A stretch of 64,000 nucleotides of DNA, taken from Ambrosia x helenae (taxonomy: Eukaryota; Streptophyta; Magnoliopsida; Asterales; Asteraceae). The stretch spans positions 47,748,238-47,812,237 of the forward strand of contig CM061226.1 of the NCBI GenBank assembly GCA_030844895.1, given 5' to 3'. Shown here one piece after another: positions 1 through 13,000 of this stretch; positions within the stretch are counted from its first letter, which is position 1; each line of letters begins with the position of its first letter. A model generated the notes under the pieces. The model was not told the origin of the DNA, did no database searches, and worked only from the letters and a program-made list of their open reading frames with translations. Both the position numbers and the translations under genes were made by a program.

Positions 1-326
1 AATCCAGACCCCAGCCACCGAATATTGCCGCCTAGTAACGTGTGACGTTAGGTGCAAGTGCAGGAAGGCATGTGTGTGCTAGAATCAACAAATCAACCCC
101 TCCTTCTTCAGTCCAGAAGAAGAAGATGTGAGTACGTAAGAGCCCAAATAAAAGCGGATGATGTAATAGAGGAGTATGATGATGATGTAAGGACACCCCG
201 ACAACGTTAGTACGTATCCCACTAATAGACTCAAAGTATGTGACCGTCTAGTGTGTGCGACTCGGCTATAGACCAGACTCTACATGCAGTCCTAGTTCAC
301 TATAACCATTGGCTCTGATACAAATC
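1..326 (-). mobile_element. 5' leader of a Tekay-type Ty3 element, cut by the window start
   Basis: This is untranslated leader between the primer-binding site and gag of an element whose body lies left of the window. The reverse complement of about 310-323 gives a degraded primer-binding site, TTGTATCAGAGCC, which differs at one base from the initiator-Met-tRNA-complementary TGGTATCAGAGCC. Positions 140-326 align by eye with the leader of the intact element (13380-13558), including the stretch around the shared word CTACATGCAGTCCTAGTTC. No coding sequence is seen. Confidence 0.8.
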
Positions 327-1380
327 TGTCACACCCTCAAATTACCACTTGCGGAGTTTTACCGCGAGGCGCATGACAAACCAGGATCCAAGTCAACGAT
401 CACAATAAACAACTCTATATGAAATACATAAATCCAAAAACAAGGATTTTATAAGCGGAAGCATTTAAGAATTTAATCAGCTACAACGGTGTTCCAAAGT
501 ATTCAAGACACTTATTTCAAAACATGCAACTAAGCCTAGACGCCAATGCAGACTCGTGCGCCTAGTTCCATTCGTTGCTACCTTAGCGACCTGAGAAAAA
601 CATGCCAAAAAGATGTCAACATATAATGCTGGTTAGTTCACAGGTTTGTTCAATAGGTTATCAAAATGTTACCAGATTGTTACCATGTCCATAATATATC
701 CATGTTACCAAGTACGCTAGCTAGGCGTATGTTTTGTTACTACTACGATTGGAAAACCATTACTAGACTGTTACCATGTGTTCAGCCCGATGTGTTGTAG
801 CCACGCTACGAGTGTTACCAGTTCGAGACAATATGCACCCGCCCGGCCCTCCAAGCCGTCGAGTGGGGTTTGTCAAGCCCAATAGATCTATCCACATTTC
901 CCCCGTTGTGCATCCCCGTGCATTCATGGTTTCCCCGGGACTTTAAAAGATCGTATAGTACACAAGTTTAAAACCATAGTATGACATATGTTACCAAAAT
1001 AGTTTAGTGCATGTTTTCTCCCCCAAAAGTTAAAGCAGTAAAAGTGGGGCCGTGAACTCACCTTAGATAGCGTTCTTCGGTTATAAGTAAAGATGTTAAG
1101 CCCTTGATAATCCCTCTACCGGAGATCTATCAAAATGTTTACATAAGTGTTCCGACTAATAACCATAAGGTTATCTAGTCCCCGATTGTCCAGATCGTAA
1201 CCAAGTATGTTTTAAAACGTGTTTAAATGTTTAACCGACACACTAGACTGACCCGACATCCCGTTGGTGACCCATTACCCTAACTAATCAAGTACACATA
1301 GATTACACACAAGGTTCAAGCATAAAACACTTAGTTTGTATCAAAAATCGCATTTCTACATCAGAACGGTCGAACCAGTC

Positions 1381-1571
1381 AGTTTAAGTCTCCTTCGCCT
1401 GTTTTAATTCTCCTTCGCCCGTTTTAAGTCTCATTCGCCCGTTTTGTATTTCGTTCGACCGTTTGATGCCTCCTTCGACCGTTCTGCCACTTTCGCCCAA
1501 CAAAACCCAGGTTCGACCCTGGATTCTCTCCTTCGTACCTTCGATCGGTCGAAGGAGTCCAGGTTCGCCCT
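1381..1571 (-). repeat. TTCGACC/GGTCGAA block, downstream of the LTR TATA box
   Basis: A cluster of the 7-mer TTCGACC, its complement GGTCGAA and close variants such as TTCGCCC. Several copies face each other and can fold as hairpins, for example CTCCTTCG with CGAAGGAG at 1528-1560. The same motif fills the block upstream of the TATA box in this LTR (2364-2542). Confidence 0.7.
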
Positions 1572-2363
1572 TGTTGTGCAAATTTTCCTAAAAACGCTTC
1601 AAACACATTCAAAACGACTCGAAACATCATCAAACACAGCAGTCAAGCATGAATAACTTATCCCTACAAAACCCCACCGATTTCCCCCAATAATACGTCC
1701 ATTTCAACCCTTTCCCAAAATGGTAAAAATTATGGAAACGTCACTATCATGCATGAATTATTTACCCAATTTGGAAACTTTTGAAATCGATCCGTATTCA
1801 ACTTAAAATGCTCAGTTTATCGAGTGTTCGATCTTTCCCTATTCGTTCTATTGATCATAAATATCATGCATCAAGTCTAGATTCGTTAAAACCCCCAAAT
1901 ACCCATAATATCGTCATTTATCCAATCCTAACCCTAAACAACAATAACCTAGCATTAATAACAATCCTATATCATGCTTCTATCACAGATACAGCAGCAA
2001 ATCATTGAACAACACATAACACCACATAATACACAATTTACATATGTTTATCATCATGAAGACCTATGTCAAATGATAATGTTTTGGTTTAGAAAGATGT
2101 TTAAAAGGTTTTTAATCATAAAAACACCCTTAGAACAGATCTGGACAATTAGGTTTAGATGAAAACGAATTAAAATGCTTTTAAAAAGGTTTAGGATTAA
2201 GAACACACCCTGGATTCTTGTTTAGATGTTGTAGATAGGTTAGATTATGAAAAAGAAGAGCAAAATCTCCTTCCTTAGTGATTAAAATCGCTTGAGAGTG
2301 TTTTGGGACGGTCAGGGTTTGTGAAATGATGAAAAAATGACAAAGTTTGGTATTTATACTAAT

Positions 2364-2542
2364 CCTCCTTCGCCCCATATCAATGGTCGAAGGTGGCCTC
2401 CTTCGACCCTTCCACAGGGTCGAATGAGCCCTGTCCTAGTCGAAGGGAATTCTTTCAATTCCACATCCCAGGTTCGCCCATTTACAAATGGTCGAACCAA
2501 ACAAAATGTTCTCCTTCGACCACTCGAAGTGGTCGAACCAGA
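2364..2542 (-). repeat. Hairpin array upstream of the LTR TATA box
   Basis: At least three hairpins share an outer TTCGACC/GGTCGAA stem but have different inner stems that still pair: one extends with ACT/AGT, one with CT/AG and one with ATTT/AAAT. Paired changes like this suggest that the fold, or the palindrome, is kept. The block is in U3, next to the TATA box at about 2351. Confidence 0.7.
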
Positions 2543-3032
2543 ACTCATGTTTAGCTAGTTTTCCAGTTTGTCGTGTTTAACGCATTCTAACACATCTTAA
2601 CACATAAGCATGCATCCTTAGTCTATATTTAACATATTTAAGCATAGATAATCATTTACACATCATTTAAACACATCTATGTATATAATCCACCACACGA
2701 CCCATAATCTACACATATACTTAATTAGTTCATGTAATGTCACCAACAACGGAACCCGGTACTAGTGTATTACCAAAACGACTCCCAATGATCCTCCAGA
2801 TCATTGCACCCTGGACAATCCTAAGTTGACCCGACTCAACTAATCCAGTTAAGTCCGTTTATAAACGTTTCTCGCTAAGGTAGACTTAGATGATACTAAA
2901 ATGTTTAAGCCAAACATGCCGGGTGTCACATCATCCCCACGTTGAAAGAATTTTCGTCCCGAAAATTGCGCAAAGCCCCAAAATGAAAGAAACGAAAAGA
3001 ACAGAACGAAAAGAAAATTACCGGATGTCACA

Positions 3033-3352
3033 CTGGTACACATGTTGGTGACAAGGCTTTTATTGGCAGGATTGATATGACTCCAAGTTCTACATGTTGG
3101 CCATTTATTTTTAAACGAAGACAGTTTTCTCTAAAAGTTTGTTTTGCCATGACTATAAACAAAAGTCAAGGTCAAACTTTTAATCAAGTCTGTGCATACT
3201 TGGTGAAGCCTGTTTTTCACACATGGTCAATTGTATGTTGCTGCCTCACGTGTAACATCTCGGGCTGGACTTAAGTTTTATATCGACAATGATAGAAAGT
3301 GTTCTGATAATCTAACAAAAAAATGTTGTATACAAAGAAGTGTATAGCAATT
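3033..3352 (+). pseudogene. Helitron RepHel helicase, C-terminal fragment
   Basis: This is the end of a Pif1-type DNA helicase of the Helitron Rep/helicase protein, which unwinds DNA during rolling-circle transposition. It carries the hallmark word MTINKSQGQTF (helicase motif V). The next motif, HGQLYVAASRV (motif VI), is read only in another frame because of an extra T in a T-run at about 3212, so the sequence is frameshifted. The second frame ends at a stop near 3350. The N-terminal Rep domain and most of the helicase are missing because an LTR interrupts at 3032. The RPA-like gene follows about 370 bases downstream on the same strand, the usual order in plant Helitrons. Confidence 0.85.
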
Positions 3353-3724
3353 TGCCTTCAATTACAAACAATGGAATATAGTGTGGTATGCTTATTACAT
3401 CTACTGAGGTTGCACGTAGAGTTGTATATTTGTATAACTTGAAGTTTGGTATGCGATCTGTGACGTTTCATGTACAGTTTAGTTTTGTTATGTGTTATTT
3501 GTTTTTTAAATGTTCGTTAGGTTGTATGTTCATATATTTGTTTACACTGTTTATAAGTAACATTTGTACATGCATATTGATAAGACTTTGTGCAATGTTG
3601 GTTGATTAAATGTGCATATTTGTTCTAAATGAAAGTGTTACTTTATTTATGCACAACTGTTTTTTATGTTTTTTTATTTAGTTGTGTTTGTTTTTGTTAG
3701 GTTATATACTGTTCTATCTGGGAA
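3353..3724 (+). other. Spacer between helicase and RPA-like gene
   Basis: AT-rich sequence of about 370 bases with no supported coding region. Short ORFs here do not resemble known proteins. It may hold the promoter and leader of the RPA-like gene. Confidence 0.5.
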
Positions 3725-5632
3725 ATGGCGCTGTATCAGTATATATCTAAATTACGTCCTAACGGTGTAAACAAGCGGCAAATTAGAGTGATGGCTTCAC
3801 GTGTTTGGACAGCGTATAATCCGAACACAGGTTATGTGATGTCTACTGATGTCGTTTTTTCAGATGAACGTGTAAGTAGATTTTGTTATGATATATGGTA
3901 ATCAATATGTTTGTTTGTTTATATTAATCTTTGATTTTGTTAAAAAAAAAATTAATTTGTAGGGTTCATATATTCATGCAAAGATTCCTTCTTACTTGGC
4001 TTCCAACTTCAATATCATTTTGCGTGAGGGTGGTGTTTATACGATCAGTAACTTTGGTGTTGTTACATACACTACGTTTTATCGACCAATACAGTGCGAT
4101 GACTTTAGTCAGTTCTCACGTTATACCAAACTTTGTCATCTTCCTATGCAACTTTCTGGCTTTAAACGTCATGTTTTTGAATTCATACCTTTCAATCATC
4201 TGAGTGGTCGCATTAATAATGACAAATATCTCACAGGTTTTGTTGTATTTTTTATTACTCTTTACTTATATTGTATGTTAATAGTTAAGGCTAAATGATG
4301 TATATATACACTTAGATGTTATTGGAGTTCTTTGTGTTTGGGGGGCTGTGGAAAGCAAGGTGTGGAATGGGGAATCATCCAATCGCGACGTATGTCGCAT
4401 TGTATTACGTAACGAATGGTATGTCATTTTTTATTTGCTATATTTTTTTTATATGTTGACTTACAAAACATGCATATGTAACCTTGACGTTGTTGTTTCA
4501 ATTTAATGTTTATTGCTTAAATCAGTGGTTTGGATCTCAATATATCGCTGTGGGGTAAAATGGCAAGTAAGTTTAATGATGATACTATCCGTTCTTATCA
4601 AAATACAAATCTTGTGGTTGTGCTTACTGGTTCTAAAGTTCGTCTGTATCAAGGTTAGTAATTTGTTTAATTATTATATTAAAATTATCATTTTTTATAT
4701 TTATTGGTATATAGTATGCACGTTTAATGTTTAACATACTAGGTGGTCCATGCTTGATGACAACGGTTGCGTCTGAATTATATCTTAATCTCCAATTGCC
4801 TGAAGCCAATGTCTTCAACAATATGTAAAATCTTTGTCTGATGCCTATTTTGATATATTTATTTGCATCATATTTTACATCTATTTACATGGTTGTTGTT
4901 TATAGGCCGTCTTGTCCTGTCTACTTCAAACAGGTTGACTTAGATAATGATGATTATCGTATCACGTCCATTAGCGAGATTGATACTTATTCACAACAGG
5001 GTGTTGATGAGGTGAATGATTTATATTTATATTCATATTATTTGTCCAGTTTGTTCGTTTTCAAATTACTAAAACCTTGTGTACAGGGTACAATGTACAA
5101 TATCGATGGAACTATAATTGTTGTTTATATGAATGATGATTGGAAGTATGTTAAGTGTAACATGTGTCGAAAGAATGCCATATTTGAGGATTCGCAATAT
5201 GTATGCCCAAGCTGTGGACAGCATGTTACTAATCCACGTCAATCGTAAGTTGTTAACATATAATTATTAATATATTTGTAAACTATTAATTAATGTGATG
5301 TCTACAGATATAAATTGACTATTCGCCTGAGGGATAAGGGAGTGGAGATAACATGTGTTCTTTTCAATGAAGTTGTCATTGCATTATTGGGAATTAGTGT
5401 TGATGAATTGATTAAAAGAAGTATATCTGAGGTATATCATTTAGTTGATTACAGTTAATTTAATTTATATGTTTAGTGTTTCATCATTGTTTGTTGTTGT
5501 ATTAATAATGCCTAAAATATATTATTGCTTGAATTTTATAGGGTGTTGATGACCCGGATTGGATATATATGTTTTTTATTGAAAATTTAGCAGGGATGCG
5601 TGTCATTTTTAGGATTAAGGTTGATAAGTATA

Positions 5633-8204
5633 TGTCACACCCTCAAAATCCACTTGCGGAGTTTTTACCGCGAGGCGCATGACAAACCAGGATCCAAGTC
5701 AACGATCACAATAAACACATCTAATGAACATATGCAATTTCGAAAACATAGTTTAAAATCCCCAAATACAGCGGAAGCTTATTCTCAAAACATAATCCAA
5801 AAGTAAACCAAATTATTCAATGTTTGAAAACCATGCAACCCTAACTAGACGCCGTGCAGACGCGTGCGCCCTAGTTCCGTAGTGCTACCTTAGCGACCTG
5901 AGAAAACATGTAAGAGTTACGTCAGCACAAAAATGCTGGTGAGTTTACAGGTTTGTAATCAAAGTACCAAGTTCAACCTGTCCATACTATATCAATTTGC
6001 AAACCAAAGTACGCTAGCTAGGCGTATGTTTTGTTACATCTACGATTGGAAAACCATTACTAACTCGCAAACCAGATGTTGTGCCCGAATAGTAAACCTG
6101 TTCCTGTTTGAGACAATATGCACTCGCCCGGCCCTCCAAGCCGACGAGCGGGGTTGGTTACTCCCAATAGATCTATTCACATTTCCCCGTTGTGCTAACC
6201 CGCACATTCATGGTTTCCCCCGGGACTTCCAAAGATCGTATAGTAAACCATAGAAACCCATAGTATGACAGTTGTTACCAAAACACAAGTTTAACACATG
6301 TTTTCTCCCCCAAAAAGTGAAACCAGTTAAAAGAGGGGCCGTAAACTCACCTTAACGTGCAAGCAAGGAATCCGAACAGCAAGTAATATATGCTACCGAC
6401 ACCCTAATAACAGTGTCATTAAGTGAGTATAGGCGTAATATCATTACACCATATAACTCGTTTGTCCAAGGAGTTTTAAATGTTCAAAAGCGTGTAAGTG
6501 ACACCTAGTGATTCTACATGCATAAGTAAATCCTACGGACCCGTTGGTGAATACGTTGGTTACAATTAGTTTCTACATTCCGTATGTGTCTCAGACAAGT
6601 GTACTTCAGTTACATGTCAATTCCATACCACCTAAGACCTCAATTAATCACATAAGCACATAATACACAATCTGTGTTTTCAGGACAGATTGTGCGCCAT
6701 CAAAACGAATTTATTTAAAATAGCAAATCAGTGAGTTAACCTCCCAAATTTTTACTGAATTTTCTTTGGGATTCACTTAACAATACCTATTTTTTTTTGT
6801 CTTAAATCCAAACACAAAAATAATTAAAAATTCGTCTAATACATCTATGTTCAGAAAACCTTCCTAACAGATCAGTTTGGTAGATAAATTCCCAAAAATT
6901 GTGTATTCATCCAAACGGGATGAATCCACTTGGAAAACTCATATTACTCCAATATTAACCTTCTGTAAAAATTTCACAACCCAACTCTTTATAAAACTTG
7001 ATTTATGATGTTTCAAATTTGACTCAGTTTGATACCCGAAATTCTGACCTGACCTATTTTAAATGAAAATTCCAAAAACATATCAAACGACATCCAAATC
7101 AGATGATTTTGCCCATTCTAAAAAGCTAAGACTATGTACAATCTATTCATGCAAAGAATCGATCAAACCAATTATTTTCAAGCCACAAAACAGGCCCTAC
7201 AAGTCGACATTCAGAATCTGTCCAGATTCTAATCATGCAATATTATCAATTATATCAAACCCTAGTTGCATATTATCAATCAATAACACCTAATAATCAT
7301 CATACAACATTAGTAAGAACCACATCTGATCAAAACCCTAATTATACATCACAAACATCATTATTCACAAACCCTAGAAGTCTAAAACATCAAGAACATG
7401 CATAATCATGCAAAACATATAACATTCATTATATAACAATGTGCTTGACCCTTTTAATCTTCGTAATCATCATGTTTTAACTTTTATAAAATACTTTCAG
7501 ACCTGGACAAACAAGGTTTTGATGTTCTAAAACAATTTAAAGAAGATTAAAACATAAGGGAATGAAGATTATACCACAAACACTCCAAAACAACCAACCG
7601 AACGCTCTCCAAGCTTCCCGATTGATGTTCTTGAGCTTTAGCAGGTGGTTTAGGGTTAATAATTTGTGTGGGGCAGAAAGGGGGCGATTAGGGTTGAGTT
7701 TAGAGGTTGCATGGGGGTTAAGGATGCTTAAATAAGAGTTTAAGGCGGTTTAAACCCGTCAGACATGAGCGAGCGGCTGCTCGGGCCCTGTGAGCGGCCG
7801 CTCACAGGCCCGAGGCCCTCGTTCGTGTCTCGTTTCCTCACCCGACGCGTTATCCTTTGACGTTTTCGTTATTTCGGACCGTAACAAGTGTAACCCCATG
7901 CGTTAAGACCCTAATCAACCTCATGCTCCACTTTTAATGATTTTTATTAACGTGTTCGGTTTAGGTTCACATAATCACGTATGGTTTTCACATAAGTTTG
8001 TCAGATATCACCGAGACACATAAGTTTATTATTCACCAACGTCCGAGGTTCACTAATCATGTAATCACATATTAACTCACAACAATGCACGTATGTCCTA
8101 CCTAGCTATCTAGCTAACCCTAGTTAAGTATAATATACGCGTGACTCGCTAAGGTAGACTTTAATCTAGACAACGTTGTTAACCAGAATTTGCCGGGTGT
8201 CACA
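5633..8204 (-). repeat. 3' LTR of the intact Tekay-type element
   Basis: 2,572 bp, ends TGTCACACCCTC and GGGTGTCACA on the plus strand. It holds a weak minus-strand TATA-like box (CTTATTTAAG, about 7727-7736), a GC-rich palindrome block at 7764-7830 centred on GAGCGGCCGCTC, and a conserved pair of splice-like signals: donor AAG/GTGAGT at 6350 and acceptor TTCTCAG at 5898-5900, reading on the minus strand. ORFs such as that at 5933-6253 occur identically in both LTRs and look non-coding. Confidence 0.95.
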
Positions 8205-8355
8205 TCATCCCCACGTTAAAAGAATTTTCGTCCCGAAAATTACACAAGTACCAAAAGGAATAACAAAAGAAACAGACAAAAGATAGAAACGAAGAGAGAG
8301 ATTTACCCGAGTTGTCACATCATCTCCACGTTAAAAAGGAATCTCGCCCCGAGAT
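8205..8355 (-). promoter_or_regulatory. Tandem polypurine tracts before the 3' LTR
   Basis: Two polypurine-tract-like units in tandem. Reading on the minus strand, an outer unit ends at an LTR-start-like TGTGACA (8319-8313), and the inner one, with AACGTGGGGATGATG, directly precedes the true LTR start at 8204. They are 115 bp apart. The inner one set the ends of this copy, since the 5' LTR has the same boundary next to the target duplication. Confidence 0.75.
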
Positions 8356-11300
8356 TCATTCAGCTGCAGAGGTAACATATCTCGATTCGAACGCTCCCTT
8401 AGGAAAGAGATGAGGATACTTAGACTTCATCTGATCCTCCCGTTCCCAAGTGTACTCTGGTCCCCGGTCCGAGTTCCAGCGAACCTTAACAATGCGAATC
8501 TTGCTATGACGTAGGCTACGAATCTTGTAATCAAGAATCTCAACAGGTTCCTCCACAATCCGAAGACGATCATCCACCTTGATCTCTTCCAGTGGAACAA
8601 TAAGAGACTCGTCAGCCAGACACTTCTTTAAGTTGGACACATGGAAGACGTTGTGTACGTTGCCGAGTTCTGTCGGTAAATCAAGACGATATGCCACCGG
8701 TCCAATCCGTTCCAGGATTGTAAATGGGCCGACATACCGAGGGTTGAGTTTGCCACGCTTCCCAAAGCGTATGACGCCCTTCCACGGTGAAACTTTCAGA
8801 AGTACCTTGTCATCAACTTGGAATTCCAATGGCTTGCGACGCTGATCAGCATAACTTTTTTGCCGATCCCGTGCCGCTGCCAACCGGTTACGAATCTGTA
8901 CGATCTTTTCCGAAGTTTCGTACACTAGCTCAGGCCCAGTGAGTTGACTCTCACCCACCTCAGCCCAACAAAGAGGAGACCGGCATTTCCGCCCATACAG
9001 TGCCTCGAACGGAGCTGCCTTGATGCTCGTGTGGTAACTGTTGTTGCAAGAGAATTCTACTAACGGTAGGTGAGCTTCCCAACCTTTGCCAAAATCGATC
9101 GCACATGCTCGCAGCATGTCTTCTAAGGTTTGAATCGTGCGTTCACTCTGACCGTCAGTCTGTGGGTGATAAGCTGTACTCATGTCTAACTGGGTACCCA
9201 AAGCCTTGTGCAAAGACTTCCAGAAGTGAGAAGTAAAGTGGGAGTCACGATCCGAAATAATAGAAACTGGCAACCCGTGCTTAGAAACAACTTCCTTCAG
9301 ATAAAGACGAGCCAAACGATCCATGGTGTCGGTCTCCTTAATAACGAGAAAATGGGCTGATTTCGTCAACCGATCAACAATCACCCATATCTTATTATTC
9401 CCGCTCGGTGACTTAGGTAGTTGCGTGACAAAATCCATTGTAATCCGTTCCCATTTCCACTCCGGAATTTCAGGTTGTTGCAAGAGACCCGACGGTTTCT
9501 GGTATTCTACCTTGACTTTAGCACAGGTCAAGCATTTGCTCACGTATGAGGCTATATCCGACCTCATGTTTGGCCACCAGTAAAGCACCTTCAGATCTTG
9601 GTACATCTTATCCGAACCAGGATGAATAGAATACCGGGACTTGTGAGCCTCATCTAAGACAAGCTCCCGAAGTCCCCCGAATAAAGGAACCCATATGTGT
9701 TCTGCGAAGTAGTGCAGGCCATCAGGCCTTCGCTCGAGGTGCTTGTCGGCACCGTGCATAGTCTCAGCTTTAAGGTTTTCCTCCTCCAAAGCTTCTAACT
9801 GAGCAGAACGGAGTTGGTCAGGTAGAGAGGAATGAATGGTGAGCTGCAACGCCCGAACGCGACGAGGATTAATTGATTCCTTCCTGCTCAAGGCGTCTGC
9901 TACTACATTCGCCTTGCCAGGATGGTACTTAATGGCGCAATCATAGTCGTTCAGGAGTTCAATCCAACGACGTTGTCGTATGTTCAAATGTTGTTGGTCG
10001 AAAATATGTTGAAGACTCTTGTGATCGGTGTAGATGGTGCATTTGGTACCGTACAAGTAATGTCTCCAAATTTTCAACGCGAAAACCACTGCACCCAATT
10101 CCAAGTCATGGGTGGTGTAGTTCCTCTCGTGCACCTTGAGTTGACGAGAAGCATACGCAATCACTTTCTCGCGTTGCATCAACACGCAACCGAGACCATG
10201 AATTGAAGCATCACAGTAAACAACGAAATCATCAGGGCCTTCAGGCAAGGACAAAATAGGAGCAGAACAAAGTTTAGACTTTAGTTCTTGAAATGCCGAC
10301 TCTTGTGGTTCACCCCAGTCGAATTTTCTATCCTTCTGAGTAAGAGTGGTGAGGGGTTGAGCGATCTTCGAGAACCCCTTAATGAAACGACGATAATAGC
10401 CCACAAGGCCTAGGAATTTCCGCACCTTAGTTGGCGTCTTTGGTGCTTCCCAGTCCTTGATCGCTTCGATCTTAGCTGGATCGACATGAATTCCTAGTTC
10501 ATTAACCACATGTCCTAGGAACTGAACTTCGCGTAACCAAAAGTCACACTTTGAGAACTTAGCGTAAAGTTGTTCCCGTCGCAAAAGTTCCAAAACCAAA
10601 CGCAGGTGTTCCTCGTGTTCGGTCTTGTTCTTGGAGTAAATCAGGATGTCATCAATAAACACGATGACGAACTTGTCAAGATACGGTTTGCAAACGCGGT
10701 TCATCAAGTCCATGAAAACCGCCGGTGCATTTGTGAGACCGAAAGGCATGACCAAGAACTCAAAATGGCCATAACGTGTACGAAAGGCAGTCTTTGCAAC
10801 GTCAGCTTCTCTTACGCGCAACTGGTGATAACCGGACCTCAAATCAATCTTAGAGTAGTAGCTAGAACCCTGGAGTTGGTCGAATAGATCATCAATACGT
10901 GGAAGAGGATAACGGTTCTTGATGGTCACTTTGTTCAATTCTCTGTAATCCACACACAATCGAAAACTTCCATCCTTCTTCTTAACGAACAGAATCGGGG
11001 CTCCCCAAGGGGAAGAACTTGGTCTAATGAAACCCTTGTCCAAGAGTTCCTGTAACTGACTGGACAATTCCTGCATCTCGGGAGGTGCAAGACGGTAGGG
11101 GGCCCGAGCAATAGGAGCAGCCCCCGGTACAAGGTCAATACTGAACTCAACCTGACGATGGGGAGGAAGACCAGATAAGTCATCGGGAAATACATCAGGA
11201 AACTCGCGTACAACAGGAATATCGTCGATCTTCTTCTCATAGGTAGAGGAAACAGATAAAAGTGCCAAAACGGCCGAATAACCCTTTTGAAGATACTTGA

Positions 11301-13000
11301 GGGCTTTCATGCTGGAGATGAGATTTAGCGGAGCACCGCCCTTGATACCGTACACAGAAAGGAATTCTCCATCAGGGAGGGGAATCCGAATAATCTTGTC
11401 GTAACAAACGATCTCAGCGCGATACAAAGACAACCAATCCATGCCTACAATAACGTCAAAACTACCCAAAGGTACCGACATAAGGTCGATGGGGAACGAC
11501 AAACCCGACAACTCTAGTTGACACTCCCGAAGAATACAAGTAGCTTCAATCGTTTTACCGTCAGCCAACTCAATTACATACTTAGCCTCTAATGGTACGG
11601 GTACTACATCTAGCAGTCGACTAACTTCCATAGATATAAAACTTTTATCGGCACCGGAATCAAATAAAACAATAACAGAGCGATTATTGAGAAGGAACGT
11701 ACCGGTAACTGTGTCAGGATCCTGCCTAGCCTCTGCGGCTCCAATGACGAAGGCACGTGCATTCCTGCCACCACCCCCGTTGTTCCCGTTACCGTTTCTA
11801 TCTCTCACATCCCCGCCCTGCTTCAGTTTCGGGCACTCCTTCTTGTAATGCCCAGTCTCCCCACAGTTGTAGCAACCCTGTTTCCCCGTATTTCCTTGAG
11901 CAGTAGGAGCCGAGTTAGTAATTGGGGCCTGGGTCGATGGAAGTGTCGCCCGACAATCTTTAGCAAAATGCCCAAGTCGCTGACAGCGATGGCAACGATT
12001 ACGGTCGCAGTCCCCCTGATGATGACGCCCACATTTGTTGCATTTAGGTAATCTCCCCGCATAACCACCCGGTTTGGTACCAGAAGAAGAAGAACCCCCG
12101 CTATCGAATCTCTTACCCTGTTGTGCTGGTGCTGGCACAGATCCTTTCCCCTCATTATCCCATTTACGCTTGTTATTCTCCGGGGCCTTGACAGTCGAAC
12201 CCTTAGTAGGCAAGATACCCTCATTCACCTTCAAGTTTGTCATCCTGTGAGCCGATCGAACCACCCCTGAGTATGTAGGAAGATTCCCCACATCCACCAA
12301 CCCTGCGATCTCTGGTACTAGCCCCGAGATATAGTGTTCAATCCTCCTGTATTCTGGCACATGCAGATCAGGACACATCACTGCCAACTCATTACGCCTT
12401 ACCGTATACTTTTCAATCTCTGACCCGGTCATCTTGAGGTTCCACACCTCATGCTCTAGCTTCTGAATTTCTTCCCTTGGACAGTACTCTCGCTTCAGTA
12501 GTTGAACAAAATTTTCCCAAGGCATAGCATAAGCCTCCCCTATACCCATATTCTGGGTGATATTGTTCCACCAGGTCAAAGCAACATCCTGGAATAACGC
12601 AGCAGCATACTTGACTCGATCCTCTGGGAGACAGTTGCACATCAGAAACACTGACTCCACCTTTTCCAGCCACCTGAGCAAGCTCACCGCACCCTCAGTG
12701 CCAGAGAATTCCTGGGGCTTACAGTCCCGAAACATCTTGTAGGCACACATAGGTGGGGGTGGGTTAACAGGACCACCTGAAATAAAACGCATGAGGAACC
12801 ACGAAGGATGTAAACAAGGTTCACCAATGAGGCAATAGTGGATAAATCAACTTACCACCACCATTGTGCCCTAACTGAAAGGCAGCTTGCAGTAAGTTGT
12901 TCAGATCTTCCTGTGATAGGTTTACACCTCCACGACCACCACGCCCACCACCACGCCCACCAGCGTGGCCAGCTCCACGTCCTCCTCGTACTCCAGACAT
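8356..13000 (-). CDS. gag-pol: Gag-pol polyprotein with chromodomain
   Basis: The uninterrupted ORF spans 12792-8356 (1,478 codons). Approximate domains by residue: Gag 20-180; two zinc knuckles (CHRCQRLGHFAKDC near 265, CYNCGETGHYKKEC near 308); aspartic protease DSGADKS near 377; reverse transcriptase with FIDD near 712; RNase H with YTDHKSL; integrase with an HHCC finger near 1060 and D, D, E near 1119, 1180 and 1214; chromodomain near 1410-1460, with the usual Ty3 order RT, RH, IN. The likely true start is the ATG at 13000: a 145-nt first exon of 48 codons (MSGVRGGRG...), a 79-nt GT-AG intron (12855-12777), then the long ORF in phase, giving about 1,521 residues. Unspliced, the first exon runs into TGA. 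The intron is a prediction; the gag-only relative at 53909 has no such intron. No disabling lesion was seen. Confidence 0.95.

Larger units (their letters stand above)
327..3032 (-). repeat. 5' LTR of the left Tekay-type element, extended form
   Basis: On the plus strand it begins TGTCACACCCTC and has two possible right ends: GGGTGTCACA at 2930, matching the LTR end of the intact element, and GGATGTCACA at 3032, directly against helicase sequence. The 2931-3032 piece contains CCCCACGTTGAAAGAATTT, the reverse of a polypurine tract region, so this LTR seems to have been made from the outer of two polypurine tracts. A TATA box (TATAAATA) lies on the minus strand at about 2351-2358. Hairpin-rich blocks flank it at 2364-2542 and 1381-1571. 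The insertion interrupts the Helitron helicase. The second target duplication lies outside the window. Confidence 0.8.

Noticed and set aside
5933..6253. 106-codon ORF, repeated at 13858-14187
   Set aside because: Both copies are LTR sequence overlapping primer-side and splice-like signals, on the strand opposite to element transcription, with no protein resemblance.
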